DNA of 64,000 nt from NCBI GenBank assembly GCA_964187655.1, contig CAXLMP010000079.1, forward strand, positions 1 through 64,000, in the 5' to 3' direction. Of this stretch, positions 45,435 to 54,462 are shown one piece after another (positions within the stretch are counted from its first letter, which is position 1; every line of letters begins with the position of its first letter). The DNA comes from Lentimonas sp002292345. Lineage in GTDB: Bacteria; Verrucomicrobiota; Verrucomicrobiia; Opitutales; Coraliomargaritaceae. Below the pieces are notes generated by a model. The model was not told the DNA's origin and ran no database searches. It saw nothing but the letters and a program-made list of their open reading frames with translations. The position numbers were made by a program, and so were the translations under genes.

Positions 45435-46169
45435 ATGTCCGATCAAGCACCACTGGTTTATCTCATCTACGGCATCCCCGGCAGCGGCCGACGCGACGTC
45501 CTGTTCGACCTGATCGATGGTGGTCTCGAAGGTAAAGAGCAAGTGCTCTACTTTCACCCAGAAGGCGAAGCTGCAAGCCCCTTTGATGAGCAACTCGAAG
45601 CTCTCGACACCGTCAGTATCGTCGATTGGAAGTTAAGCGATGCCAGCGTGATCCACGGCCAAATCGACGCCGCACCAGAAAAGATCATCTTTCTCGCCCC
45701 CGGCAACAGCGATCCAGCAGATGCCGCTGAAGCAATCAAGACGTGGACGGAGCTCAACAACTGCCAGATCGCACGAATTATCACAGTCGTCCACTGCGCC
45801 TTTCTTTCTGAAAACAGCGCCGCAAAAGCGTGGTTTGATGCCTGTGTTCATTTTTCAGATGTCGTGCTACTCAACCGCCGTGAAGGCGTTAACAATAAAT
45901 GGGTCAAAGACTTCGAAGTTGGTTACCGCAAACAGTTCTCTCCTGCTCGCTTCCTAATGGTAAAAAAAGGCCGCGTCGCAAACCCACTTGAAGTGCTCGA
46001 ACCCGAAGCCCGACGGTTCTCACTCTATTTTGATGAACTCATCCCAATCGAGGACGATGAGTTCGAAGACGATGAGCAACCGCAAGACACCAAGCCCGAT
46101 AAGTACATTGAACGCAGAGAAAGCGGTCAGCGCGCCTACCCCGTGCCCGATATTCAGCAACAGCTCTAA
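45435..46169 (+). CDS. P-loop protein with degenerate Walker A (CobW/SRP-GTPase-like fold)
   Basis: The 244-residue protein starts with a beta strand and a P-loop-like GIPGSGRRDVL (about 13-23), in which the Walker A lysine is arginine. A hydrophobic strand IIFLAPGN near 78 and VVLLNRREGVNNKW near 145 resemble the NKxD region of GTPases of the CobW type, though without an exact match. The C-terminal 50 residues are very acidic and then polar (DDEFEDDEQPQDTK). It may have lost nucleotide hydrolysis. Nothing in the neighbourhood points to a partner. The start follows a heptad-repeat tract. Confidence 0.6.
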   Translation: MSDQAPLVYLIYGIPGSGRRDVLFDLIDGGLEGKEQVLYFHPEGEAASPFDEQLEALDTVSIVDWKLSDASVIHGQIDAAPEKIIFLAPGNSDPADAAEAIKTWTELNNCQIARIITVVHCAFLSENSAAKAWFDACVHFSDVVLLNRREGVNNKWVKDFEVGYRKQFSPARFLMVKKGRVANPLEVLEPEARRFSLYFDELIPIEDDEFEDDEQPQDTKPDKYIERRESGQRAYPVPDIQQQL

Positions 46170-46206
46170 GCTAAGTTAAGGGGGGCAGGTGTAGCGAGTG
46201 CCCAAC

Positions 46207-47235
46207 TTATTCTACACGACCTAAGCGGGGCACGTCCCGACCTTGAATCATCTCCCACAAGCGATCACGTGTGAGTTTGGACGAGTCTCGGAAATACATC
46301 ATCTCGGCGTGATGATCCGCTCGTGCAGGATCGATACGAATCCCCCACAGTGGCACCACCGAGTCCGGCCACATCGCATAACGAACATCTCCCACTACCA
46401 GAGGATCATCGGAATGCAGCGTCACATAACCCTGCGAGAAAAAACGGAAGCGCTCAACGTCTTTTCCCATTACTGAATCAGGATCAACCAGCGCGGCAGT
46501 ATTTTTGACCGTAAATACTTTGACTGATTGCCCCTCATAGAGTCGCGGTTCGGCACCAGGAGCAATCCATACAGCATCGACGTAATAGCGCCCCTCAAAA
46601 CGATAGATCATGCGCCATAGCATGGTATTCCCAAACGATGGACGAATCGAATACTGCTCGGGCTGATGGCCGCGCTGTGCAGCAAGATCCTTTGCCACCT
46701 GCGTGGCCTTGGAATGCTGGAGGCCACAGAACCCAAAATAAAAGGCGCAAAAGATCAGCGCAGCCTGCGCAAAGCGCGGACGTCGCAAAGTTAAGGCAAA
46801 CAAGATCAACAATACCAGCGGCAGCGTAAAAATGGGGTCAATTACCGAAATGATATCCCAGGACTCACGAACATCACTGAACGGCCAATACAGCATGGTG
46901 CCATAACTAGTGCAGGCATCTAGTATGCCATGCGTTAATGCGCCCAGTACCGCAAAGAGTGCACACTGCCGGAAGGGAAGCTTTGAACGAAACAAAAGCA
47001 GTTTAAACAGCACTGCTGTGCAGAGTCCAATCAGTGGTGCAACAATCAGTGCATGCGAAAAATGCCGATGATATTGTAAGGTCAATAGTGGATCGGCAGC
47101 AGAGCGTATCAGCACATCAAGATCAGGAACCGCTCCTGCTACCCCACCAATAAGCACGGCCCATCGAACTTGTTCACGCGAGCTAACCGCGACGGCAGCC
47201 GCTGCTCCGAGGCTGAATTGTGTGAGAGGATCCAT
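46207..47235 (-). CDS. YdjM/DUF457-type membrane metal-dependent hydrolase
   Basis: The 342-residue protein starts MDPLTQFSLGAAAA and has the conserved metal-site motifs of the YdjM (DUF457) family. These are VPDLDVLI near 38, HRHFSHALIV near 57 and LTHGILDACTSYGTMLYWPFS near 98. About five membrane segments occupy the first 185 residues, and a 150-residue periplasmic or cytoplasmic tail follows. The family is often called LexA-binding or inner-membrane hydrolase, with no well-defined substrate. The closest neighbours are unrelated. Confidence 0.88.
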   Translation of the reverse strand: MDPLTQFSLGAAAAVAVSSREQVRWAVLIGGVAGAVPDLDVLIRSAADPLLTLQYHRHFSHALIVAPLIGLCTAVLFKLLLFRSKLPFRQCALFAVLGALTHGILDACTSYGTMLYWPFSDVRESWDIISVIDPIFTLPLVLLILFALTLRRPRFAQAALIFCAFYFGFCGLQHSKATQVAKDLAAQRGHQPEQYSIRPSFGNTMLWRMIYRFEGRYYVDAVWIAPGAEPRLYEGQSVKVFTVKNTAALVDPDSVMGKDVERFRFFSQGYVTLHSDDPLVVGDVRYAMWPDSVVPLWGIRIDPARADHHAEMMYFRDSSKLTRDRLWEMIQGRDVPRLGRVE

Positions 47236-47431
47236 ATTGTTATAAAATAGAAAGTCTCCAATTAAGCGCCATCACGAATTTGAACCAATCTCGACCAACC
47301 ATACGATTGCCTATGAACATATAGATAAATTGCTTGGCGACTGTTGTCGGTGGTGACCATCAGAGAGTGAATAATCATCTCCCCAAAAGAACGCGATATT
47401 AAGAATGGCAGTACGCGTATCAAAATGGCTG

Positions 47432-48313
47432 CTAGAACATTTTCGGCACACCACTTCTATTCAAGCCATCGGGAATTTTTTCGAGTGGATAGACATCATA
47501 GCGATTACTCTTCCCCTCTAAGACATGACCCGGAGATGGTCCGGCTAAGGCTGGTGCAATTCGTGGGCGTTTCACTACCACTCGATAACGCGCACACGAC
47601 AACGCCGCGGTCAACAAGCCGTCTGCATCCGTATCTTGCCCGACCAAAGAATGGAAGACACGCATCTCTTTCTTAACCATCGCACTCTTAATACGCACCG
47701 GAAACATCGGGTCGAGATACACCACATCGGGCCGCTCGGACTCTGAGACTTCACGTAAATAATTAAGTGAATCCACTTCGACTAATGTCATACGATCCAA
47801 AACCTCAACTAAGCCTGCATCTTGCTTCACACCAAAACAACGCGCCTGGGTCATGCCATCTTCCAGCAATGCACGCACTGCCGGCACGCGCTCCAGTAAT
47901 CTCATTCGGCAGCCTAGACTCGCCAGCACAAACGCATCACTACCTAGCCCCGCAGTCGCATCCAATACCCACGGATACACACCACTGCGCACCCCGACCG
48001 CCTTCGCAATCATTTGTCCTTTGCCGCCGCCTTGCTTACGCCGATAGGTCACTGTTGACCGATGGAAATCAGCTCGAATACTCAACCGACTCTCGCCCCC
48101 AACGGCGTGTAACACCAAGCCATCACTGTCTAAAACAAAAACGAACGCCTCACCTTCGCCAGTGCACTGTGCCAACAAAAAACGCTGTAACGCCTTTGGC
48201 TTAGCTGCCGCCACTGAGCAGCCATCGACACAGGGCAGTTCAAGCCGATCGGCCCACTGCTGGGCAGCCGCCTGGAGCCCAGTATCTAAATATACGAGTG
48301 ATGACAGTTTCAT
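47432..48313 (-). CDS. rsmJ: 16S rRNA (guanine1516-N2)-methyltransferase, RsmJ-like
   Basis: The 293-residue protein begins MKLSSLVYLDTGLQAAAQQWADRL, like RsmJ. It has the SAM-binding motif LDATAGLGSDAFVLASLG (about 125-142), a catalytic YLDPMFPVRIKSAMVKKEM (about 215-233) and the segment LERVPAVRALLEDG between them. Length is slightly above the 250 residues of the E. coli enzyme. I use ATG 48313 because it matches the RsmJ N-terminus. An open start at 48325 adds four residues. Confidence 0.9.
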   Translation of the reverse strand: MKLSSLVYLDTGLQAAAQQWADRLELPCVDGCSVAAAKPKALQRFLLAQCTGEGEAFVFVLDSDGLVLHAVGGESRLSIRADFHRSTVTYRRKQGGGKGQMIAKAVGVRSGVYPWVLDATAGLGSDAFVLASLGCRMRLLERVPAVRALLEDGMTQARCFGVKQDAGLVEVLDRMTLVEVDSLNYLREVSESERPDVVYLDPMFPVRIKSAMVKKEMRVFHSLVGQDTDADGLLTAALSCARYRVVVKRPRIAPALAGPSPGHVLEGKSNRYDVYPLEKIPDGLNRSGVPKMF

Positions 48314-48325
48314 GAGACGATGCAC

Positions 48326-48736
48326 CTCACCTTGCTGCGCTGCTGCGTAATCTCCAAGTGCAAAATACCATCACTTCATCAACTGGCACCAAGCGCACGA
48401 ACTAGCTAAGTCGATTCATTTTGCTCAGTCGCGGCGTCGACAAAGCCCTATTCTACGTAGTCGAAAAAACAGGAATTCGAGTTAATTTGTACTCCATACT
48501 TCGAATAAACGATCATCCCAGGCCACTTTCTAATTACTTATCCTAGCGACTCGCGCACTGTTGATTACAAAATTCCTGCACCACGCCCACACCAATATAA
48601 TACTACCTAAACAGAGTGAGCAGTAATAAAAAAAGGCAAACTAAGGCTAACACAAAATCATACCGACAAGCTCGGCCACTCGATCGTACATGCAAAAAGG
48701 TTGCGGCTCCTCGTTCAACCACCTTACCTAGTCACT
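48326..48736. other. 411-bp intergenic region between rsmJ and the MscS-like gene
   Basis: No gene, tRNA or terminator is visible on either strand. It must hold the two divergent promoters. The A-rich run near 48630-48640 (seven A) is the only low-complexity element. Confidence 0.5.
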
Positions 48737-50011
48737 ATGACTTTACTCGATAACTGGCGCGCGCTGCTCGTGCAAAGCGATACCATCCATCTTCAAGACC
48801 TGTGGCAACTCATTGTAGTCATCGCCCTCTTTGCCATCAGCTCGAAAACATTCGGAGCGAAAGCCAACACGGTCGTCATCACACGCAGTACTCCGGCGCT
48901 CTGGCTCAAGCGCAACCGCTGCTTTCTCGCCTTATGGGCTGCCATCATCCTGTCTTGGGGAATTTGTACCTTAATACCAATCGACGCTCCCATCTTTAGC
49001 TTCTTCAGTTTACTCGGCGTAATATGGTTAATAATCGGTCTGCTCACCAGCCTCATCCCTGCACCGTTCTGGTCCAAATCCGTCGCTGCAGTGTGCTATT
49101 TAACCTCAGCGATGCTAAGCCTCTCATTGGTCGATGATGGTATTGATACATTACAAGATCTACGTGTTACAATCGGCACGTCGACCATCTCCGCATGGGG
49201 AATCCTGTCTGGTATACTTGCCTTTGCATTCACCATGTGGGCGTGCCTCGCCGTGGCACGAATCATCGAGACTCAAATACAGAAAGTACCTGGTCTCAGC
49301 CCCTCCCTAAAAGTACTGATAGCCAAGATTGTTCGCATCGTTTTTATCGTTGTCGCTACCGCTGTGTCACTCAGTTCGATGGGCATCGATTTATCTGCTC
49401 TTACTGTGCTCGGTGGTGCCATCGGCTTAGGCCTCGGCTTCGGTCTGCAAAAAGTTGTTTCCAACTTCATCAGCGGCATTTTACTGCTAGTCGATAATTC
49501 CATCAAACCTGGCGATGTAATCGAAATCGCTGGGACCTATGGCTGGATCAATAACCTGCGGGCGCGCTATGCGTCTGTTATCACACGCGACGGCACTGAA
49601 CACCTGATCCCGAACGAAGATTTAATTACACAACGTGTGATCAATTGGACTTTTACCAATAACCTCGTACGCATGAAAGTGCCCATCGGCGTGTCCTATG
49701 ATTCAGACCCGCATCAATGCCTTGAGCTAGTCATTGCAGCTGCGCAATCGGTTGACCGCGTCTTATCAAAGCCCACACCTGTTTGCCATGTACTCGGATT
49801 CGGTGATAGCTCAATCGATCTCGAACTACGCTTCTGGATCTCAGATCCCACTAACGGCGTGGCCAATGTAAAAAGCCAGGTGCTGCTCAACATTTGGGAT
49901 ACGTTTAAAGAGAACAATATCGAGATCCCTTACCCACAAAGTGATCTACACATTCGCTCAAGCGATATCGACATGTCTTCAACAGAGCCATTCATCGGCC
50001 CAGACAAGTAA
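48737..50011 (+). CDS. Small-conductance mechanosensitive channel (MscS family)
   Basis: The 424-residue protein has four to five membrane segments. The MscS pore and beta domains follow: TVLGGAIGLGLGFGLQKVVSNFISGILLLVDNSIKPGDVIEI (about 230-270, split here only by position), then WINNLRARYASVITRDGTEHLIPNEDLIT and a C-terminal alpha/beta domain. The Gly/Ala-rich pore helix and the PGDVIEI turn are diagnostic. It releases solutes on osmotic downshock. ATG 48737 is preferred over an open start at 48701. Confidence 0.93.
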   Translation: MTLLDNWRALLVQSDTIHLQDLWQLIVVIALFAISSKTFGAKANTVVITRSTPALWLKRNRCFLALWAAIILSWGICTLIPIDAPIFSFFSLLGVIWLIIGLLTSLIPAPFWSKSVAAVCYLTSAMLSLSLVDDGIDTLQDLRVTIGTSTISAWGILSGILAFAFTMWACLAVARIIETQIQKVPGLSPSLKVLIAKIVRIVFIVVATAVSLSSMGIDLSALTVLGGAIGLGLGFGLQKVVSNFISGILLLVDNSIKPGDVIEIAGTYGWINNLRARYASVITRDGTEHLIPNEDLITQRVINWTFTNNLVRMKVPIGVSYDSDPHQCLELVIAAAQSVDRVLSKPTPVCHVLGFGDSSIDLELRFWISDPTNGVANVKSQVLLNIWDTFKENNIEIPYPQSDLHIRSSDIDMSSTEPFIGPDK

Positions 50012-50045
50012 GACAGTCCTGCGGGCGACACGCCCTCGAATCCAC

Positions 50046-50801
50046 ATGCCCACCGTTAAGAAAATCCGCCTCGACGAACTACTCGTCGCTCAAGGACTAG
50101 CCGACACTCGCTCGCGCGCCAAAGCGCTGATCCTAGCAGGTAAAGTCAAGCTCGGCACCGATCGTCTGGATAAGCCAGGCCGCAGTCTACCTACCGATGC
50201 GCCTATTGAAGTCGAATCCCCCCCTCGTTTCGTCAGTCGAGGTGGAGAAAAACTTGAAGGCTTTCTAGATCAATTCAAAATTGATGTCACTGGACTGCGC
50301 CACCTCGACGTAGGCGCCTCTACTGGCGGCTTTACTGATTGCTGCCTCCAACGCGGCACGATCAGCGCAACGTGTGTCGATGTTGGCCGCGCACAGATGC
50401 ACAACCAGCTTATCCAAGACCAGCGCGTCACTAATATCGAGAAGACCAATGCGCGCTACCTACAGATCGGCGACTTGCCTTTCGATAATTATCCACTGAT
50501 CGTCATGGATCTTTCCTTTATTTCGCTCACCAAAGTACTGCCAGCAGTATGGCAATTCCTCGCGCCAGAAGGCCGTCTGATCGCTCTGGTAAAACCACAA
50601 TTCGAAGCCGAAAAGCACGAAGTTGATGCCGGCCGAGGCATCATCCGTGACGAAGTAATCCAACAGCGAATCTTGGCAAGCATCCAATCTTTCGCCCTCG
50701 AGCAACTCATCGGTGCCACACTCATCGGCACAATGGACTCGCCGATCAAAGGCACTGATGGCAACCGCGAATTCTTAATCGGACTTACTCGACGAAGTTA
50801 A
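50046..50801 (+). CDS. tlyA: TlyA-family rRNA 2'-O-methyltransferase (S4 plus FtsJ-like)
   Basis: The 251-residue protein has an N-terminal S4 RNA-binding domain (about 6-60, IRLDELLVAQGLADTRSRAKALILAG) and a FtsJ-like Rossmann domain. The latter has RFVSRGGEKLEG, the SAM site HLDVGASTGGFTDCCLQRG (about 90-108) and VMDLSFISLTKVL near 150. Members methylate 16S C1409 and 23S C1920 riboses, which sets capreomycin sensitivity. Older databases call it hemolysin A. It is 34 bases downstream of the MscS-like gene on the same strand. Confidence 0.94.
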   Translation: MPTVKKIRLDELLVAQGLADTRSRAKALILAGKVKLGTDRLDKPGRSLPTDAPIEVESPPRFVSRGGEKLEGFLDQFKIDVTGLRHLDVGASTGGFTDCCLQRGTISATCVDVGRAQMHNQLIQDQRVTNIEKTNARYLQIGDLPFDNYPLIVMDLSFISLTKVLPAVWQFLAPEGRLIALVKPQFEAEKHEVDAGRGIIRDEVIQQRILASIQSFALEQLIGATLIGTMDSPIKGTDGNREFLIGLTRRS

Positions 50802-50946
50802 TACTCTGGAGATATGCTCAATAACATTGGGGGATGCATACCTGAGACTACGCTTCATACCACTGATTAATATTGATCGGTTCACGAGCAAACATGTCAT
50901 TCATTGAAAAGCCGTTCAACGCGCCGCACTCAACTGCCAAATCAGC

Positions 50947-51996
50947 TTACCCTCGCACTGCTGGTTGGTGCTGACTCATGCAATGAATCGCTCCACCTTC
51001 GCGGACGATGTCGCAGCAATCGAAGCCGACAACCTCACGACTCGGATAACAATCGGCAATAATCTGCAAGGCTTCGGCATCGCGCTGTGGCTGCCCGTAC
51101 GTCGGCACGAGCACCGCGCCATTAAGAACCAGATAGTTGATATAGCTCGCGGCAAGACGCGTACCATTCAGATAGATCGGTTCTGGCAAAGGCAGCGAAA
51201 CGGACGCATACGGCTGCCCCGTCGGCGTTCTGAAGGCTTGAATTCGCTGTGTGTTCTCACTCAACGCGGCGAAATTGTCGTCTCCAGAATCAGCGACCGA
51301 CGCCATCAAGATACCATCATCCTTAAAGAATCGTGCGAGATTATCGACATGCCCATCAGTATCATCTCCGACGAGACCATCTTGTAGCCAGAGCACTTCG
51401 TTGATCCCCAGCCCAGCCGCGAGGCGTGCTTCGATCTGCTGTTTGCGCATTTCGCCATTGCGATTTAGGTTCAGTAGTACCAGCTCGGTAGTCAAAAGCT
51501 GACCAGCTCCATTACTCTCAATCGCGCCCCCTTCGAGAACTGTATCAAACACAAATCGACGCACGCCGACTTGATCGGCGATCCAAGCTGGCGCATTGTT
51601 GTCTTTTTGCTGCAAAGGGAACTTATTACCCCAGGCATTGTAAGTCCAATCAGTGATACACAGTTCGGTGCCATCCTCGTTCAGTAAAAATAGCGGACCA
51701 TAATCACGACACCATACATCATCTGTCTGATAGTTGTAGAGTGTCACGTCGCGGGCATCTCCGGCCTTTGCCATCAGTGCTTGCAGATCGGCTTGCGCAG
51801 ATTCTGGGCAAAGCACACACACCGGTTGAAAACGAGCGGCGAGCACGTACAGGGCTGCGAGCTGCTCACGCACCTGCGGCAAGACGCCTGCCCACAGATC
51901 GTCACGCATCGGCCATGCAAACCAGACCGCTGCTTGCGGCTCCCAGTCAGCGGGGAAGCGATAGCCTAATTCTTTGGGCGTGCTCAAGGCTTTCAT
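50947..51996 (-). CDS. aguA: Agmatine deiminase
   Basis: The 349-residue protein shows the porphyromonas-type agmatine deiminase pattern: YNYQTDDVWCRDYGPLF near 85-100, VLEGGAIESNG near 155, DGLVGDDTDGHVDNLARF near 205-222 and REGGAIHCMSQHQP, with the catalytic cysteine at about 339. It converts agmatine to N-carbamoylputrescine and ammonia. It follows aguB by 67 bases on the same strand, and the two enzymes catalyse consecutive steps to putrescine. Confidence 0.95.
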   Translation of the reverse strand: MKALSTPKELGYRFPADWEPQAAVWFAWPMRDDLWAGVLPQVREQLAALYVLAARFQPVCVLCPESAQADLQALMAKAGDARDVTLYNYQTDDVWCRDYGPLFLLNEDGTELCITDWTYNAWGNKFPLQQKDNNAPAWIADQVGVRRFVFDTVLEGGAIESNGAGQLLTTELVLLNLNRNGEMRKQQIEARLAAGLGINEVLWLQDGLVGDDTDGHVDNLARFFKDDGILMASVADSGDDNFAALSENTQRIQAFRTPTGQPYASVSLPLPEPIYLNGTRLAASYINYLVLNGAVLVPTYGQPQRDAEALQIIADCYPSREVVGFDCCDIVREGGAIHCMSQHQPAVRG

Positions 51997-52063
51997 GTAG
52001 AGATTCCTAAATGATGCGTGTCTTTACGCAAATTAATAACAGCAGCACAAACGATCCGTGCAC

Positions 52064-52954
52064 TTAATCTTCGTCGATCATACGTCGGGTCAAGCCGTCG
52101 AAGCTATCAATTCGACGATCGCGGAAAAAGGGCCAGTTTCGGCGCATATTTTCCAATGCTTTCAAATCGCAATCCGCCAAGACTAGCGCTTCTGCATCGA
52201 CTGGTGCGCGCTCCAGCACCTGCCCATAAAAATTGGACACGAAGGATTGCCCCCAAAATTCAGTGCCAGCCTCGGTGCCAGTGCGATTGACCGCCGCCAC
52301 GTAGCATCCATTAGCCACCGCATGTCCGCGTTGCACGGTTTCCCACGCGGTGTGTTGGGCTACACCTAGTTCGGCCTTCTCCTCGGCGAGCCAACCAATC
52401 GCAGTCGGATAAAATAAAATTTCCGCGCCTGCCAGCGCTGCCAGGCGAGCGGCTTCTGGATACCATTGATCCCAGCAAATAAGTACCGAAATTTTACCAA
52501 AACGTGTGTCCCAGACCTTGTAACCCAGATCACCCGGTGTGAAGTAGAATTTCTCTTCAAAACCGGGGTCCTGCGGGATGTGCATCTTTCGATACTTACC
52601 GAGATACGAGCCATCAGCGTCAATCACCGCAGCCGTGTTATGATATACACCTGAAGCGCGTCGCTCAAACAACGATCCAATAATTACCACTTCCAATTCC
52701 CTCGCCACTCTGGCCAGCGAATCCGTAGTGGGGCCAGGAATCGGCTCCGCCAGGTCGAAATATTCCGCATCCTGAGTCCGACAAAAATAAGGAGACGTAA
52801 ACAACTCCTGCGTGCAGATAATCTGCGCGCCGCCAGCTGCAGCCTTCCTTATTTTTTCAATCGTATAGGCAAGATTGGCCGCATTCGATCCTTGCTCACG
52901 AACCTGAATCAGTCCGATACGCACGGTGCGATCAGTTAAAGCCGCTGCTGCCAT
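52064..52954 (-). CDS. aguB: N-carbamoylputrescine amidohydrolase (nitrilase family)
   Basis: The 296-residue protein has the nitrilase triad E50 (CTQELFTSPYFC), K123 (YRKMHIPQDPG) and C160 (VLICWDQWYPEAAR). The ICTQELFTSPYFCR and GFEEKFYFTPGD segments are those of N-carbamoylputrescine amidases. It gives putrescine, CO2 and ammonia. It lies between hisG and aguA, all on the minus strand, only 9 bases from hisG. Confidence 0.95.
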   Translation of the reverse strand: MAAAALTDRTVRIGLIQVREQGSNAANLAYTIEKIRKAAAGGAQIICTQELFTSPYFCRTQDAEYFDLAEPIPGPTTDSLARVARELEVVIIGSLFERRASGVYHNTAAVIDADGSYLGKYRKMHIPQDPGFEEKFYFTPGDLGYKVWDTRFGKISVLICWDQWYPEAARLAALAGAEILFYPTAIGWLAEEKAELGVAQHTAWETVQRGHAVANGCYVAAVNRTGTEAGTEFWGQSFVSNFYGQVLERAPVDAEALVLADCDLKALENMRRNWPFFRDRRIDSFDGLTRRMIDED

Positions 52955-52963
52955 ACACTGAAG

Positions 52964-53845
52964 CTAGTAAACAACCTTATTAAGTGGATACTCAATAATC
53001 CCCTCAGCACCATGTGCCTTCAATGCAGGGATCAGCTCACGCGACACATTCTCATCGATAATCGTATCAATTGCGACCCAAGCTTCGTCGGTAAGGCGGT
53101 TGATTGTTGGATTGCGCAGTGCTGGCAATTCTTTGAGAAGCGCATCGAGCTTTACTTTCTCGATGTTGAGCTTCAAGCCCACCTTTGAGTGGGCTTCCAG
53201 CGCCGCTTGCAACAGCATCGCAATATTTTCAATCTTCTTGCGCTTCGCGGAGTTCTCCCACGCCGCCCGGTTCGCAATCAGTACAGTGTTGGTATAAAGA
53301 AGTGTATCGACGATACGTAGATTATTTGCACGCAGCGAATTTCCAGTCTCCGTAAGATCCACAATCGCATCGACCAAATCCGGCACCTTTACTTCAGTCG
53401 CACCCCAAGAGAATTCGACTTCGGCGTTCACACCGTGGTCTTTCAGGTATTGGCCAGTGATATTAATGACTTCAGTGGCGATACGCTTGCCTTCTAGGTC
53501 CTTAACAGTCTGCACTGAGGAGGCCGCTGGCACTGCAATGACCCACTTCGAACGGCGGTTCGATGCGCGACTGTAAACCAAATCACACACTTCGATCACG
53601 TCCGAAGCGTTCTCACGCACCCAGTCTTGACCAGTCAGGCCACAATCAAAGTATCCGTGCTCGACGTAGCGACTCACTTCTTGTGCACGCACAAAGCGAC
53701 CGTCCAACTCTGCATCGTCAAAAGACGGACGATACGAGCGGGAACTCTTGGTAATACCGAAACCAGCTTTGGCAAAAAGCTTGATTGTGGAATCTTCAAG
53801 ACTGCCTTTAGGCAATCCGAGCATGAGTAATGGTGTCTTATCCAT
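52964..53845 (-). CDS. hisG: ATP phosphoribosyltransferase, long form
   Basis: The 293-residue protein catalyses the first step of histidine synthesis. It shows LGLPKGSLEDSTIKLFAKAG at the start, DCGLTGQDWVREN near 75, ATEVINITGQYLKDHG near 130 and VPDLVDAIVDLTETGNSLRANNLRIVDTLLYTNTVLIAN (described in two parts, near 155-195). The C-terminal domain (about 210-293) is the ACT-like regulatory part of the long form, so feedback by histidine is expected. ATG 53845 is the start that matches the family. It heads a run with aguB and aguA, an unusual pairing. Confidence 0.94.
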   Translation of the reverse strand: MDKTPLLMLGLPKGSLEDSTIKLFAKAGFGITKSSRSYRPSFDDAELDGRFVRAQEVSRYVEHGYFDCGLTGQDWVRENASDVIEVCDLVYSRASNRRSKWVIAVPAASSVQTVKDLEGKRIATEVINITGQYLKDHGVNAEVEFSWGATEVKVPDLVDAIVDLTETGNSLRANNLRIVDTLLYTNTVLIANRAAWENSAKRKKIENIAMLLQAALEAHSKVGLKLNIEKVKLDALLKELPALRNPTINRLTDEAWVAIDTIIDENVSRELIPALKAHGAEGIIEYPLNKVVY

Positions 53846-53984
53846 AGGGGCAGAGAACTTGAAGCAGGATGTCGCTGGCACAAGGAAAATTTCCGTTAAT
53901 CAGACCACTGGAAATGAAATAAATAATTGTAAAAACATCTTTTTAGCGGTATTTTTACAATCTGCAGCCTTCTGTTATTATACA

Positions 53985-54461
53985 ATGCCCCCTCCCATTC
54001 CACTGTCATCAGGACAAAAAGCTCCCGCTTTCAGCTATACTGAAGACGGGGCGACGATTCATAATAGTGAAATCACTAGCCCCTATCTTATCTATTTCTA
54101 CCCGAAGGACGACACCCCGGGCTGCACAAAAGAGGCCTGCGCGATTCGCGATGCTTGGGCAGACTTTGGAGCGGCTGGCCTGAAAGTTATTGGGGTGAGC
54201 AAAGATTCCGAGCGCTCACACAAAAAATTCCAAGACAAATACGCGCTACCCTTCCCCCTGATTGCTGATACTGAACTTGAATTGGCAAATGACTTTGGCG
54301 TAGTCGGTGAGAAGCAATTTATGGGCCGCACCTATGATGGCATCCACCGAATGTCCTTCCTCATCGACGCAGGCGGCACTATTTTAACAAGCTACCCTAA
54401 AGTAAAACCTGAGGCACATGCCGCCCAAGTATTAGAAGACTTCTCTCTGTTAACTTCTTGA
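53985..54461 (+). CDS. bcp: Thiol peroxidase, Bcp-type peroxiredoxin
   Basis: The 158-residue protein has the AhpC/TSA fold with FYPKDDTPGCTKEACAIRDAW, which holds the peroxidatic and likely resolving cysteines (C45-type pair, five residues apart). It should reduce hydrogen and organic peroxides in the cytoplasm with thioredoxin. ATG 53985 gives the standard N-terminus (IPLSSGQKAPAF). The frame is open upstream to 53748 but that part overlaps hisG antisense. The next gene begins one base after the stop. Confidence 0.95.
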   Translation: MPPPIPLSSGQKAPAFSYTEDGATIHNSEITSPYLIYFYPKDDTPGCTKEACAIRDAWADFGAAGLKVIGVSKDSERSHKKFQDKYALPFPLIADTELELANDFGVVGEKQFMGRTYDGIHRMSFLIDAGGTILTSYPKVKPEAHAAQVLEDFSLLTS

Positions 54462-54462
54462 T

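Noticed and set aside
48326..48736. Possible small RNA or riboswitch before the MscS-like gene
   Set aside because: No stable stem series, conserved riboswitch core or terminator hairpin could be drawn.
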